Shown piece after piece: positions 25,106 through 34,313 of a stretch of 64,000 nucleotides of DNA (position 1 is its first letter; each line of letters begins with the position of its first letter). Below the pieces are notes generated by a model. It ran no database searches. It was not told the DNA's origin and was given only the letters and a program-made list of their open reading frames with translations. The DNA lies in contig NZ_JABKDD010000003.1 in NCBI RefSeq assembly GCF_013623905.1, positions 271,261 to 335,260 of the forward strand, written 5' to 3'. This stretch comes from Brevibacterium sediminis. Lineage in GTDB: Bacteria; Actinomycetota; Actinomycetes; Actinomycetales; Brevibacteriaceae. A program made the position numbers and the translations under genes.

Positions 25106-25682
25106 CACCCCCACGACCCCTGATCTCACGCCGACCCCGGGCCAGACCGTCGGCCCGTTCTACGGCTACGCGCTGCCCTTCGAGCACGATAATGAGCTCG
25201 TCCCGCCAGGCTCGGCTCGCGCCGTGCAGCTGACGGGAACCGTCTTCGACGGGGCCGGTGCCCCGGTCCCCGATGCCATTCTCGAGATCTGGCAGCCCGA
25301 TGAGCACGGCGCTGTCCCCCGCGAGACGGGATCGCTGCGCCGCAACGGCTTCACCTTCACCGGCTTCGGCCGCGCCGCCGTCGACCCGGAAGGCGAGTTC
25401 AGCTTCTCCACGGTCGATCCCGGCCCCACCGAGGCGGGCAAGGCACCCTTCATCAGCGTCGTCATCTTCGCCCGAGGGCTGCTCAACCGGCTGTTCACCC
25501 GCATCTATCTGCCTGAGGACACCGCGGCACTGGCCGCCGACCCGCTCCTGTCCTCGCTCGACGAAGACGAGCGCACCCGCCTCATCGCCACTCGAGGGGC
25601 TGACGGATCGCTGCACTTCGACATACGGTTGCAGGGTGAGGAGGAAACTCCCTTCCTCCGATTCCCCAGCCACGAGGACTGA
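25098..25682 (+). CDS. pcaG: Protocatechuate 3,4-dioxygenase alpha subunit
   Basis: 194 aa. Opens with TPGQTVGPFYGYAL, the alpha-subunit signature, and carries the intradiol fold (GAGAPVPDAILEIWQPDEHG) without the complete iron ligand set, as expected for PcaG, which shapes the active site of PcaH. The start at 25098 overlaps the end of pcaH by 8 bases, supporting stoichiometric synthesis. Confidence 0.92.
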   Translation: MTDTPTTPDLTPTPGQTVGPFYGYALPFEHDNELVPPGSARAVQLTGTVFDGAGAPVPDAILEIWQPDEHGAVPRETGSLRRNGFTFTGFGRAAVDPEGEFSFSTVDPGPTEAGKAPFISVVIFARGLLNRLFTRIYLPEDTAALAADPLLSSLDEDERTRLIATRGADGSLHFDIRLQGEEETPFLRFPSHED

Positions 25683-25688
25683 AGCGAC

Positions 25689-27059
25689 ATGACCGACACC
25701 GCCCACACCCGGTTTCTCTTCGCCCCCGGCGATCTGCGCGGATCCGAAGCCATCGACGACGCCGCGTTCATCACCGCGATCGGCCAAGTCGAGACCGCAT
25801 GGATCGTCGCACAGGGACGGGTGGGGCTGGTGTCGTCGGAGATCCGCGCCGAGGTGGCCGCCGCCATCGATGCCACGATCCGCACGCTCACGGACGATCA
25901 CACCGAACTCGAATCCCTGGGTGAGGCCGCCGAATCCGGCGGCAACCCGCTCATCCCGTTTCTCGCCCGCGTCCGCTCCCGGCTCTCCCCCGAAGCCTCA
26001 CGATGCCTGCACCGGGGGCTGACCAGCCAAGACGTCATCGACACGGCGATCGGCCTGCTCGTCTCCCGCGTCGTGCGGCAGATGCAGGCCAGGCTCGAAG
26101 TCATCGGTGCCTCCCTCGTCGAACTCTCCGACGCCCACGCGAAGACCTTGTGCCTGGCCCGCACCCTCACCCAACCGGCCCTGCCGACGACCTTCGGCCT
26201 CAAGGCCGCCGCCTGGGCCGCCGAGGTCAATGAAGTCCAAGGCCAGGCACCCTACGTCGACTATGTGCAGGTCGGCGGGGCCGCCGGCACCCGCGCCGCG
26301 ATCCGCTGGTTCGCCGGCGATTCTACCGATTCCCTGCTCCGCGAATTCCACGTGCAGATGGTCGGTCCCGACGCGGCACTCACCCAGATCCCCGTCCCTT
26401 GGCACACCGATCGCGTTCGCATCCTGTCTTGGGGCTCCCACCTCGCCCAATGCGTCACCGTCGGGGCCTCCATCGCCCGCGATGTCCTCATCGGCGTGCG
26501 CCCCGAGATCGGTGAGCTGTCCCTGGCCTCCACCGGCGGATCCTCGACGATGCCGCACAAGTCGAACCCCACCTCGGCGGTGCTGCTCCACCGCAACGGA
26601 ATGCGCGTCCCCGGATCGCTGTCCACCCTGACCACGGCCGCCGCCGAAGCCATCGAAGAACGCTCCGACGGTGCCTGGCATGCCGAATGGCCGGCCCTGT
26701 CCGAGCTCATGACCCTGGCGATCTCCTCGCTCATCATCCTCGACGAGATGATCGCGGGCCTGCGCGTCAACGCCGAAGCCATGCGCGCGAACCTCGACGC
26801 TGCCTCCCCCGGGATCTATGGGGAGAAGCTCGGCATCGTCTTCGGCGACCGGATCGACAAAGACACCCGCGCAGCCATCATCGCCCCCGGATCCGACCCT
26901 GTCGCAGAACTTCGCGCCGAGATCGGCGACGAGGATGGAATCGAGGAATTCTTCACCCCCGAGTCCTACCTCGGTGAAGCCGAGGACATTCGCCGCACCA
27001 TCCTGGCGACCATCGACAGCTCCGGACCGCAGGAGATCGACCTGCCACCCTTCGACTGA
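25689..27059 (+). CDS. pcaB: 3-carboxy-cis,cis-muconate cycloisomerase
   Basis: 456 aa, fumarase/aspartase superfamily. The signature loop GGSSTMPHKSNPTSAV is present, and the TSQDVIDTA block supplies the acid/base helix. Forms 4-carboxymuconolactone from the PcaHG product. Begins 6 bases after pcaG. A C-terminal extension past residue 370 is usual for bacterial PcaB. Confidence 0.92.
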   Translation: MTDTAHTRFLFAPGDLRGSEAIDDAAFITAIGQVETAWIVAQGRVGLVSSEIRAEVAAAIDATIRTLTDDHTELESLGEAAESGGNPLIPFLARVRSRLSPEASRCLHRGLTSQDVIDTAIGLLVSRVVRQMQARLEVIGASLVELSDAHAKTLCLARTLTQPALPTTFGLKAAAWAAEVNEVQGQAPYVDYVQVGGAAGTRAAIRWFAGDSTDSLLREFHVQMVGPDAALTQIPVPWHTDRVRILSWGSHLAQCVTVGASIARDVLIGVRPEIGELSLASTGGSSTMPHKSNPTSAVLLHRNGMRVPGSLSTLTTAAAEAIEERSDGAWHAEWPALSELMTLAISSLIILDEMIAGLRVNAEAMRANLDAASPGIYGEKLGIVFGDRIDKDTRAAIIAPGSDPVAELRAEIGDEDGIEEFFTPESYLGEAEDIRRTILATIDSSGPQEIDLPPFD

Positions 27060-27103
27060 GACCCGTATTCCGACTTAAGAGCCGACCGAAGAAAGTGACA
27101 CCC

Positions 27104-28408
27104 ATGGACCTCACCGCATCTGTCCTTGCCGCACCCGCCTCCCCCGCCACCGATGCCCGAGTGCTCGTCGTCCTGCCTTCGCTGGGCACCTCCGTAGCAG
27201 CTCTGTGGCAGCAGGCCGCCACCGAACTGACCGCACTCAGTCCGGAGACGACGGTCATCGGCATCGACCTGCCCGGTCACGGCCGTTCGGCACCGGTCGA
27301 CGTCCCCGCGGGGACGTCCATGACTCCGCGGGTGACGATGTCCGACCTCGCCGAGGCGGTCCTGGGCACCCTCGATCGGGTCCTTCCCGATGTGGCCGCC
27401 CCCGGCGCTCCCGTCGACCTCGCCGGCGATTCGATCGGCGGAGCAACGGCCCTGCAGCTGGCGCTCGATCACGGCGACCGCTTCGGCCGCATCGCCGTGT
27501 TCTGCACGGGCGCGAAGATCGGTGAGGCCTCGGCCTGGGAGGAACGCGCCCAGACGGTGGCGACCTCGGGCACCCCGACTCAGGTCATCGGTTCGGCACA
27601 GCGCTGGTTCGGGGAAGGGTTCATGGACCGGGAACCGGAGGCCTCGGCCGCGCTTCTTCATTCGCTGCAGGACGCCGACCGCTTCTCCTATGCTTCCCTC
27701 TGCTATGCACTGGCTGACTTCGATGTCCGCGCGCGACTGCCCGAAATCACGCGTCCCCTGCTCGCAGTCGCGGGTTCACAGGATCAGCCGACTCCGGCGA
27801 CGAAGCTCGCCGAGATCGCAAACGGAGTTCCCGGGGCGCTGCTCGAGGTCATCGACGGCGCCGCTCATCTCGTGCCAGCCGAGGCTCCGGTCGTGACCGC
27901 GAGTCTGCTCGCTGACTTCCTGCAGGGCAAGGGACCCGGCGCAGGGGCCGGCGGAACCGCTTCCCCGGAAGCCGGTCCCGAGCTGCCGACAGCCTCGGGG
28001 CCGCGGGAGGCCAGCCGCGACGACGTGCGCGAGGCCGGAATGACCGTGCGGCGGCAGGTGCTCTCCGACGCCCATGTCGACCGCGCAAATGCGAAGGTCG
28101 ACGACTTCACGAGCGACTTCCAGGACCTCATCACCCGCTACGCTTGGGGAGAGATCTGGACCCGTCCGGGACTCGAGCGGCGGATGCGCTCGGCGATCAC
28201 GCTCACGGCAATGATCGCAGGTGGCCACGAGGCCGAACTGGCGATGCACGTCAAGGCTGCGCTGCGCAACGGGCTCACCCGCGATGAGATCAAGGAGGTC
28301 CTCCTCCAGTCGGCCATCTACTGCTCCGTGCCGAGCGCCAACACCGCCTTCTCCGTCGCCTCGCAGGCTCTGGCCGAATACGACGCTGAGGAAGCGAACG
28401 CCGACTGA
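27104..28408 (+). CDS. pcaL: PcaD-PcaC fusion: enol-lactone hydrolase and 4-carboxymuconolactone decarboxylase
   Basis: 434 aa. Residues 1-260 are an alpha/beta hydrolase with nucleophile in LAGDSIGGATA and C-terminal GAAHLVPAE (catalytic His). A Gly/Ala/Pro-rich linker follows at about 270-305. Residues 310-434 are a carboxymuconolactone decarboxylase domain (RYAWGEIWTRPGLERRMRS, EVLLQSAIYCSVPSANTAF). The fused PcaL arrangement is known in actinobacteria. GAAGAAAG lies 8 bases before ATG 27104. The product is beta-ketoadipate; pcaIJ and pcaF are not in the window. Confidence 0.93.
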   Translation: MDLTASVLAAPASPATDARVLVVLPSLGTSVAALWQQAATELTALSPETTVIGIDLPGHGRSAPVDVPAGTSMTPRVTMSDLAEAVLGTLDRVLPDVAAPGAPVDLAGDSIGGATALQLALDHGDRFGRIAVFCTGAKIGEASAWEERAQTVATSGTPTQVIGSAQRWFGEGFMDREPEASAALLHSLQDADRFSYASLCYALADFDVRARLPEITRPLLAVAGSQDQPTPATKLAEIANGVPGALLEVIDGAAHLVPAEAPVVTASLLADFLQGKGPGAGAGGTASPEAGPELPTASGPREASRDDVREAGMTVRRQVLSDAHVDRANAKVDDFTSDFQDLITRYAWGEIWTRPGLERRMRSAITLTAMIAGGHEAELAMHVKAALRNGLTRDEIKEVLLQSAIYCSVPSANTAFSVASQALAEYDAEEANAD

Positions 28409-28516
28409 GGCTGTTCGAATCGTCACATTGGGCGCTCGAGGGGTTCCGAGGAACCGCTGCGGGCAATAGGCTGGTGCGGTTGCCTCCCCGATCCCGCGTT
28501 TCCTTGAAGGAGTCCC

Positions 28517-29728
28517 ATGAGTGATGCCCCGGTCTCCCGCGGAGTCTACAAGTTCGCTGTCTTCGCCTTGGCGATCGGCGCCTTCGCCATCGGGGTGACC
28601 GAATTCGCGACTATGGGCCTGTTGCCGATGATCGCCGAGGAGCTGGGCATCACGGTCCCCCAGGCCGGGCATGCGGTGTCGTTCTATGCGATCGGCGTCG
28701 TCGTCGGCGCACCACTGATCACGACCATCGCCGCGCATATGGATCGCAAGCTGCTGCTCCTGTGCATGATGGGTCTCTTCGCTCTGGGCAATCTCGCCTC
28801 GATGCTCGCCCCGACGGCCGGGCTGTTCAACATCGCGCGCTTCGTCTCCGGTCTGCCGCACGGAGCCTACCTGGGCATCGGAGCCGTCGTCGCCGCCTCC
28901 CTCGTCCCGGCCAACCGCCGAGGCCGAGCCATGTCACGAGTGATGCTCGGCCTGACGATCGCGAACATCTTCGGCGTTCCCTTCGCTGCGGCACTCGGCA
29001 ATATGTTCGGATGGCGCAGCGCCTACGCCCTCGTCGCCGCGCTCGGCGTGCTCACCGTCATCATGGTCGCCGTCGGCGTTCCGCGCGTGAAGCTCGGCGC
29101 GGTGCCCTCGGCCCGTGGTGAGATCAAGGCACTCGGCCGGGTTCAGATCATCCTCACCCTCGTCGCCGGTTCCGTGGGCTTCGGCGGAATGTTCGCTGTC
29201 TACACCTACATCACCCCGACGATGACCGACGTTGCCGGTGTCCCCAGCGTCGCGATCCCGTGGGTGCTCGCCGTCTACGGCCTGGGCATGACCGCCGGAT
29301 CGCTGATCGCCGGACCCCTGGTCGACAAGTCCATCGAGCGCTCGGCGACCGGCGGCATGGTCCTCTCGGCTCTCGTGCTCGCCGCCTTCGGCGCCTTCAC
29401 CCACATTGCGGCCATCGCCATCATCGCCCTCTTCCTCATCGGCATCTCCGGCTCGATGATCACCACGGCCCTGCAGATGCGTCTGTTCCGCGAATCCCAT
29501 GACGCCCCGAGCCTGTCAGCGGCCATGAACCATGCCGCCTTCAACCTCGCCAATGCGCTCGGCGCGTGGCTCGGCGGAATCGTCATCACCGCCGGCCTCG
29601 GCTACCGTGCACCGGCGTGGGTGGGCGTGGGCCTGTGCGTGTCCGGGCTCATCGTCATCTCCGTTGCGATCTTCCTTCGCCGAGGCGGCTCCCCCGACCC
29701 GAGCACCCGCACCTCCGTCGAGACCTGA
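28517..29728 (+). CDS. MFS transporter, DHA1/AraJ-like efflux type
   Basis: 403 aa with 12 predicted helices. The opening TEFATMGLLPMIAEELGI and the GLPHGAYLGIGAVVAASL segment in the fifth helix match AraJ/Cmx-like drug or sugar efflux pumps. AAGGAG lies before the ATG. A GGTTCC-GA-GGAACC palindrome at 28442-28455 lies upstream. It follows the pca operon but has no specific link to it. Substrate unknown. Confidence 0.82.
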   Translation: MSDAPVSRGVYKFAVFALAIGAFAIGVTEFATMGLLPMIAEELGITVPQAGHAVSFYAIGVVVGAPLITTIAAHMDRKLLLLCMMGLFALGNLASMLAPTAGLFNIARFVSGLPHGAYLGIGAVVAASLVPANRRGRAMSRVMLGLTIANIFGVPFAAALGNMFGWRSAYALVAALGVLTVIMVAVGVPRVKLGAVPSARGEIKALGRVQIILTLVAGSVGFGGMFAVYTYITPTMTDVAGVPSVAIPWVLAVYGLGMTAGSLIAGPLVDKSIERSATGGMVLSALVLAAFGAFTHIAAIAIIALFLIGISGSMITTALQMRLFRESHDAPSLSAAMNHAAFNLANALGAWLGGIVITAGLGYRAPAWVGVGLCVSGLIVISVAIFLRRGGSPDPSTRTSVET

Positions 29729-29734
29729 GTTCCG

Positions 29735-29804
29735 CCGAGAAACGGGCTGCGTGTCGAGAAACGGGTGTGCACGCCCGTGTCTCGACGCTCAGCCCGTTTC
29801 TCGG
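29735..29804. terminator. Large nested hairpin between MFS gene and cyclophilin gene
   Basis: Outer arms CCGAGAAACGGGCTG (29735-29749) and its complement (29790-29804) enclose a second hairpin with CGAGA/TCTCG and CGGG/CCCG arms. The motif CGAGAAACGGG occurs three times counting both strands. It ends about a dozen bases before the cyclophilin -10, so it can shield that promoter from readthrough. Confidence 0.6.
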
Positions 29805-29828
29805 TGAAAGTGCCGATACGATGAACGC

Positions 29829-30584
29829 ATGGATCACCCTGCGCCCAGTCGCTCTCATGCCCTGACCCGCCACTCTGATGAATCGAACCGTCGCCCGAAA
29901 TCGGCCCTTCTGCTGACCCTCGCTGCTTTCGCCGTCCTCGCCCTTCTGCTGCTGAGCGGATGCGGATCATCTGATTCCGAAGGGGACTCCGGCGAGTCCT
30001 CCGGAAGCTCGGACTCCTCGGCCGCTGCGGGAACCTGCTCCTACCCTGCTGACTCGCAGCCGGGCGCGAAGGAAGTCGACGCTCCTGAAGAGAAGCCGCA
30101 GGCAAAAGGCAGCGTCGACACCACCGTGGCGACGAGCGCCGGGGACCTCGCGGTGACTCTTGATGCCGACCGCGCCCCGTGCACCGTCAACAGCTTCCTG
30201 TCGCTGGCCGCGCAGAAGTACTTCGACGACACCGAATGCCACCGCCTGACCACCGAGGGCATCTTCGTCCTCCAGTGCGGCGATCCCACGGGCACCGGGT
30301 CGGGCGGCCCAGGCTACTCGTTCGCCGATGAGCTCGACGGCTCCGAGACCTACCCGGCCGGCACTCTGGCCATGGCGAACTCCGGCCCGGATACGAACGG
30401 CTCCCAGTTCTTCGTCGTCTACGACGACAGCTCGCTGCCGCCCGACTACACCGTGTTCGGACAGTTGGATGAGAAGAGCACGAAGACCGTCGCGGATCTC
30501 GCTGCCAAGGGCACAGACTCCGGCGCCGGCGACGGCGCACCCAAGGAGAAGGTGACGATCACCGAGGTCACCACCGCGGACTGA
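29829..30584 (+). CDS. Cyclophilin-type peptidyl-prolyl isomerase lipoprotein
   Basis: 251 aa. A basic N-terminus and hydrophobic run end in the lipobox LLSGC, followed by a Ser/Glu/Asp-rich spacer, so it is a surface lipoprotein. The cyclophilin domain covers about residues 95-245: FDDTECHRL, GGPGYSFADEL, MANSGPDTNGSQFFVVYDD and YTVFGQL. Several active-site positions vary from human cyclophilin A, common in actinobacterial secreted members. TACGAT (29817-29822) is 6 bases before the ATG, implying a leaderless mRNA. Likely helps fold exported proteins. Confidence 0.87.
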   Translation: MDHPAPSRSHALTRHSDESNRRPKSALLLTLAAFAVLALLLLSGCGSSDSEGDSGESSGSSDSSAAAGTCSYPADSQPGAKEVDAPEEKPQAKGSVDTTVATSAGDLAVTLDADRAPCTVNSFLSLAAQKYFDDTECHRLTTEGIFVLQCGDPTGTGSGGPGYSFADELDGSETYPAGTLAMANSGPDTNGSQFFVVYDDSSLPPDYTVFGQLDEKSTKTVADLAAKGTDSGAGDGAPKEKVTITEVTTAD

Positions 30585-30685
30585 CCGCCCGTCCGAGTTG
30601 TCCAGAACACTTCGACCACCTAGTAATCTCATTCGGTGAGACTCGGAAATCACGTTTTGTGAGACGAGCGTAATCTCGATTCGTC

Positions 30686-30724
30686 GCCGTCGACGCTGTG
30701 CCAGACACAGCGCCGACGGCCTTT
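30686..30724 (+). terminator. Hairpin with T-tract after the cyclophilin gene
   Basis: GCCGTCG and CGCTGTG pair with CACAGCG and CGACGGC around CCAGA, with one A-C mismatch, followed by CTTTT. It lies about 100 bases after the cyclophilin stop and 60 before the MHS transporter start, so it could end the first or attenuate the second. Confidence 0.65.
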
Positions 30725-30784
30725 TCCATTGGCACGGACCACCCGCCCGTGCCTGCACTCACGAAACAGCGGAGCACCACCACC

Positions 30785-32221
30785 ATGTCCACCGAAACAC
30801 AGCCGGAGAATCCCTCTTCGGCACCCGGAGTCGACGACGACGCAATCGCAGCGACTCGGAAGAACAACACCCGCGGCAAGGTCCTGACCGCCTCGATGGT
30901 CGGCACCACGATCGAATTCTTCGATTTCTACGCCTACGCCACGGCCTCCTCGCTGGTCTTCCCGGCCCTCTTCTTCCCCAACCAGACGTCGACGACTCAG
31001 CTGCTGAGCTCGTTCGCGATCTTCGGCGTCGCCTTCGTCGCCCGCCCCCTCGGCTCGATCATCTTCGGCCACTTCGGTGACCGCATCGGCCGGAAGAAGA
31101 CGCTCATCGCCTCTCTGCTCATCATGGGCATCGGCACCTTCCTCATCGGCCTGCTGCCGACAGCCAGCACGCCGGGCTGGGTCGTCCTCGCCCCGCTGTT
31201 CCTCGTTCTTCTGCGCTTCTGCCAGGGCGTCGGCCTCGGCGGCGAATGGTCGGGCGCGGCACTGCTGGCCACCGAGAATGCCCCGAAGGGCAAACGCGCC
31301 ATCTGGGGCACTTTCCCACAGCTCGGCGCGCCAGTCGGCTTCATCATCGCGAACCTGCTCTTCGTCGCCCTCGGCACCTGGACCTCCCCCGAGGCGTTCC
31401 TCGCCTGGGGCTGGCGCATTCCGTTCCTGCTCTCGGCCCTGCTCGTCGCCGTCGGCCTCTATGTCCGCATGTCGCTCATGGAGACCCCGGCGTTCCAGCT
31501 CGTCGCCCAGAAGCAGCAGATCTCGAAAGCCCCGCTCGGGCGGGTCTTCGCCACGAGCTGGAAGCCGCTCATCCTGGGCACGTTCATCATGCTCGCGACC
31601 TACGTGATCTTCTACTTCATGACCGCGTTCACCCTCACCTACGGCACGTCCCCGGCCACCCCGGAGCAGGCCCAAACCGCCGCTGAGGCGGCAGGGAAGT
31701 CCTTCGATCCCGCAGGCTTCGTCGCGGGGCTGGGGTACACGAAGAACGAATTCCTCACCTACCTCATCATCGGAGTCGTCTTCTTCGGCATCTTCACCGT
31801 CGTCTCCGGCCCCCTGGCAGAGAAGCTGGGACGCCGGAAGATGCTGCTGGGTGTGACCGTGCTCATCGCCGCCTACGGACTCGTCGTCAACGCCCTGTTC
31901 AACGCCGGCACCCCGGGAGTCATCATCGGCCTCATCGTCGGCTTCATCCTCATGGGGCTGACCTTCGGTCCGATGGCCGCATACCTGCCCGAGCTCTTCC
32001 CCGCCAATGTCCGCTACACCGGTTCGGCGATCTCCTACAACATGTCCAGCGTCATCGGGGCCGGTCCCGCACCATTCGCCATGGTCGCTCTGTGGCAGCA
32101 CGAAGGAGGGTCGATCTTCTACTGCGGTCTCTACATCATCGCCGCAGCCATCGTCACGATCATCGCCCTGTGGCTGGCCAAGGACACCTCTGACCTCGAT
32201 ATGGAGGATCAGCTGAGCTGA
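30785..32221 (+). CDS. MFS transporter, metabolite:H+ symporter (MHS) family
   Basis: 478 aa from ATG 30785 (MSTETQPENPS). The first helix has GTTIEFFDFYAYATAS, and the loop 2-3 motif is GHFGDRIGRKKTLIA, both hallmarks of MHS permeases (ShiA, KgtP, ProP, PcaT). A long insertion around residues 275-320 separates the two halves. Carries an organic acid, betaine or similar with protons; the closeness of the pca operon makes a dicarboxylate possible, but that is weak. Confidence 0.83.
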   Translation: MSTETQPENPSSAPGVDDDAIAATRKNNTRGKVLTASMVGTTIEFFDFYAYATASSLVFPALFFPNQTSTTQLLSSFAIFGVAFVARPLGSIIFGHFGDRIGRKKTLIASLLIMGIGTFLIGLLPTASTPGWVVLAPLFLVLLRFCQGVGLGGEWSGAALLATENAPKGKRAIWGTFPQLGAPVGFIIANLLFVALGTWTSPEAFLAWGWRIPFLLSALLVAVGLYVRMSLMETPAFQLVAQKQQISKAPLGRVFATSWKPLILGTFIMLATYVIFYFMTAFTLTYGTSPATPEQAQTAAEAAGKSFDPAGFVAGLGYTKNEFLTYLIIGVVFFGIFTVVSGPLAEKLGRRKMLLGVTVLIAAYGLVVNALFNAGTPGVIIGLIVGFILMGLTFGPMAAYLPELFPANVRYTGSAISYNMSSVIGAGPAPFAMVALWQHEGGSIFYCGLYIIAAAIVTIIALWLAKDTSDLDMEDQLS

Positions 32222-32249
32222 GCCTCCGTCCGAACCTGGTCACTCATCC

Positions 32250-32283
32250 GAGGCCCGATCGCCGTTTTCGGCGGTCGGGCCTC
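32250..32283 (+). terminator. Hairpin after the MHS transporter
   Basis: GAGGCCCGA-TCGCCG pairs with CGGCGG-TCGGGCCTC around a T-rich loop. It begins 29 bases after the stop codon. The remainder of the gap to 32492 holds the amino acid importer promoter and a leader hairpin. Confidence 0.7.
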
Positions 32284-32422
32284 GGCTCTGTGACCACAAC
32301 TCACCGGCATCGCAGGTCAGCCAACCGCGAAGGCGGCAAGACTACGATTTCGTCACAACCGCCTCGGCGATCATCAAAGCGTCATAGGTGTGACCCAGTT
32401 CACGGTAGGATTCCTCTCAGAC

Positions 32423-32450
32423 ATTGCCCAGACACGGATGTCCGGGCAAT
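32423..32450 (+). promoter_or_regulatory. Leader hairpin upstream of the ABC importer operon
   Basis: ATTGCCC and GGGCAAT form outer arms, GACA and TGTC inner arms, around CGGA. It lies 43 bases before the binding-protein start, just after a possible -10 TAGGAT (32405-32410). Could stabilise the leader or be a protein or RNA-based switch; no known riboswitch class is recognised. Confidence 0.35.
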
Positions 32451-32492
32451 CCGTTTGCGTGACGAGACCGTCACCGATCCCCTGGAGGAACC

Positions 32493-33290
32493 ATGAAACG
32501 ACGCTCGAGCCTGGCCATTGTGGCAGCCGGCGCCATGCTCGCCCTGTCCGCCTGCGGCGGCGGAGGCGATTCCGAACCTGCAGCGACCGCCGAAGGCGGA
32601 GTCCCCCTGGTCAAGGAAGGCAAACTGACCACCTGCACCCATCTGTCCTACCAGCCGTTCCAGTTCGAGAAGGACGGCGAGGTCGTCGGCTTCGACGTCG
32701 ACATCGTCGATGCCGTGGCGAAGAAGCTCGGCGTCGAGCAGGAGATCATCAACACCTCGTTCGAGACGATCACTTCGGGCGCGGAGTTCAACCAAAGCAA
32801 GTGCGATGTCGCGGCAGCGGCAACGACGATCACTCCTGAACGCGAAGAGGCCACGGACTTCTCCGAACCGTACTTCGATGCAAACCAGGCGATCCTGACA
32901 AAGGCCGACAAGACCGCGAAGGACGAAAAGGCGCTCAAGGGCTTCAAGATCGCAGCTCAGGCCGGAACCACGGGCCTCGACTACGCGACCGAGCACTTCA
33001 AGGACTCCGAGGTCATCACCTATGAGGATCTGCCGCTCTCACTTGAAGCGCTCAAGACCGGTCAGGTCGACGCCGTGATCAATGACAACGGGGTGCTCTA
33101 CAACTACAACACCGAGAACAAGGGCTTCGCGGTCGGCTTCGACATCAAGACCGACGAGCACTACGGCATCTCGATGAAGAAGGGCAACACCGAGATGAAG
33201 AAGGCCGTGGACGACACGATCAAAGAGATCAAGGGCAACGGCGAGTACGACAAGATCTACAAGAAGTGGTTCGGCGACGCACCGAAGTGA
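32493..33290 (+). CDS. Polar amino acid ABC transporter substrate-binding lipoprotein
   Basis: 265 aa. Signal MKRRSSLAIVAAG ends in lipobox LSAC. The mature protein is a class II two-lobe binding protein of the SBP_bac_3 family: TCTHLSYQPFQFEKDGEVVG, FDVDIVDAVAKKLGV, AAATTITPEREE with the carboxylate-binding Arg, and AQAGTTGLDYA. First gene of a three-gene importer; ligand is a polar or hydrophobic amino acid, not resolvable by eye. GGAGG lies before the ATG. Confidence 0.87.
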   Translation: MKRRSSLAIVAAGAMLALSACGGGGDSEPAATAEGGVPLVKEGKLTTCTHLSYQPFQFEKDGEVVGFDVDIVDAVAKKLGVEQEIINTSFETITSGAEFNQSKCDVAAAATTITPEREEATDFSEPYFDANQAILTKADKTAKDEKALKGFKIAAQAGTTGLDYATEHFKDSEVITYEDLPLSLEALKTGQVDAVINDNGVLYNYNTENKGFAVGFDIKTDEHYGISMKKGNTEMKKAVDDTIKEIKGNGEYDKIYKKWFGDAPK

Positions 33291-33302
33291 CCACTTGCGA
33301 AT

Positions 33303-33341
33303 GGGCGGCCGGCTGCGATCTGTCATTGCAGCGGGCCGCCC
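33303..33341 (+). terminator. Intra-operon hairpin after the binding-protein gene
   Basis: GGGCGGCC and GGCCGCCC arms, extended inward by GCTGC/GCAGC, lie 12 bases after the stop. Such hairpins between a binding protein and its permease commonly protect the upstream message and lower downstream expression. Confidence 0.55.
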
Positions 33342-33437
33342 GTTCGGCTGAGTTCTACCAACCTGCCTGAGTCCCAACCGACACTCACGGCACGCACCCC
33401 GGCGGACACCCCCGCCACAGCTTTTCGAAGGACAACC

Positions 33438-34313
33438 ATGTCAGTTCCCACAGCGAGCGAGGACGGCCGCCAGACCGGCCCTGCCGTCCCGGCCGCCACC
33501 GCCACTCCGAAGGCCAAGATGAGCAAACGCCAGAAGGCGAAGCTCTCCCGTGGCATCCAATACGCCATCCTCGTCGTCATCGCGGTCCTCGTCGCGGTCT
33601 TCGCCGACTGGCCGACGCTCATCGATTCCTTCGGCCGCATCGACATCGCCACGGGCATGTTCCCTGACGTCATCACGATGGCCTTGAAGAACACCGTGGT
33701 CTACACGTTCCTCGGCTTCGCCCTCGGCCTTGTCATCGCGTTGTTCGTCGCGCTCATGCGCCTGTCCTCCGTTGGTGTCTATCGCTGGCTGGCGACGATC
33801 TACATCGAGTTCTTCCGCGGACTGCCGGCCCTCGTCGTCTTCCTCGTTTTGGGATTCGGCATGCCTGTGGCCTTTCCCGGTTTCAATCTGCCGCAGCTCA
33901 TCATCATCATGATCGCCCTCGGCCTCGTCTCCTCGGCGTATATGGCCGAGACGATCCGCGCCGGCATCCAGGCGGTGCCGAAAGGTCAGATCGAAGCCGC
34001 CCGGTCACTCGGCATGTCCTCGTCACGTGCGATGTTCACGATCGTCCTGCCGCAGGCGATGCGCATCATCCTCCCGCCGCTGACGAACGAGCTCATCCTG
34101 CTCGCGAAGGACTCGTCCCTGGCCTACATCCTCGGCTCCTCGGTCGACGGCCGTGAGCTCGCGGCACTCGGCCGCGCCGAGATCGTCAACACCGCGAACC
34201 TCACCCCGTTCATCGTCATCGCGCTGTGCTACCTCATCATCACGATCCCGCTGTCGTATCTGTCGCGGGTGCTCGAGCGCAAATACGGTTCCGCCGATTC
34301 AGGAGTGAAATGA
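33438..34313 (+). CDS. Polar amino acid ABC transporter permease
   Basis: 291 aa. A cytoplasmic N-terminus rich in Ala/Thr/Lys is followed by five to six helices. The HisM/GlnP-type motif [19 protein letters not shown] starts the permease domain, [11 protein letters not shown] is present, and the EAA loop reads [20 protein letters not shown]. Its stop overlaps the ATP-binding gene. AAGGA lies 6 bases before the ATG. Confidence 0.88.
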   Translation: MSVPTASEDGRQTGPAVPAATATPKAKMSKRQKAKLSRGIQYAILVVIAVLVAVFADWPTLIDSFGRIDIATGMFPDVITMALKNTVVYTFLGFALGLVIALFVALMRLSSVGVYRWLATIYIEFFRGLPALVVFLVLGFGMPVAFPGFNLPQLIIIMIALGLVSSAYMAETIRAGIQAVPKGQIEAARSLGMSSSRAMFTIVLPQAMRIILPPLTNELILLAKDSSLAYILGSSVDGRELAALGRAEIVNTANLTPFIVIALCYLIITIPLSYLSRVLERKYGSADSGVK

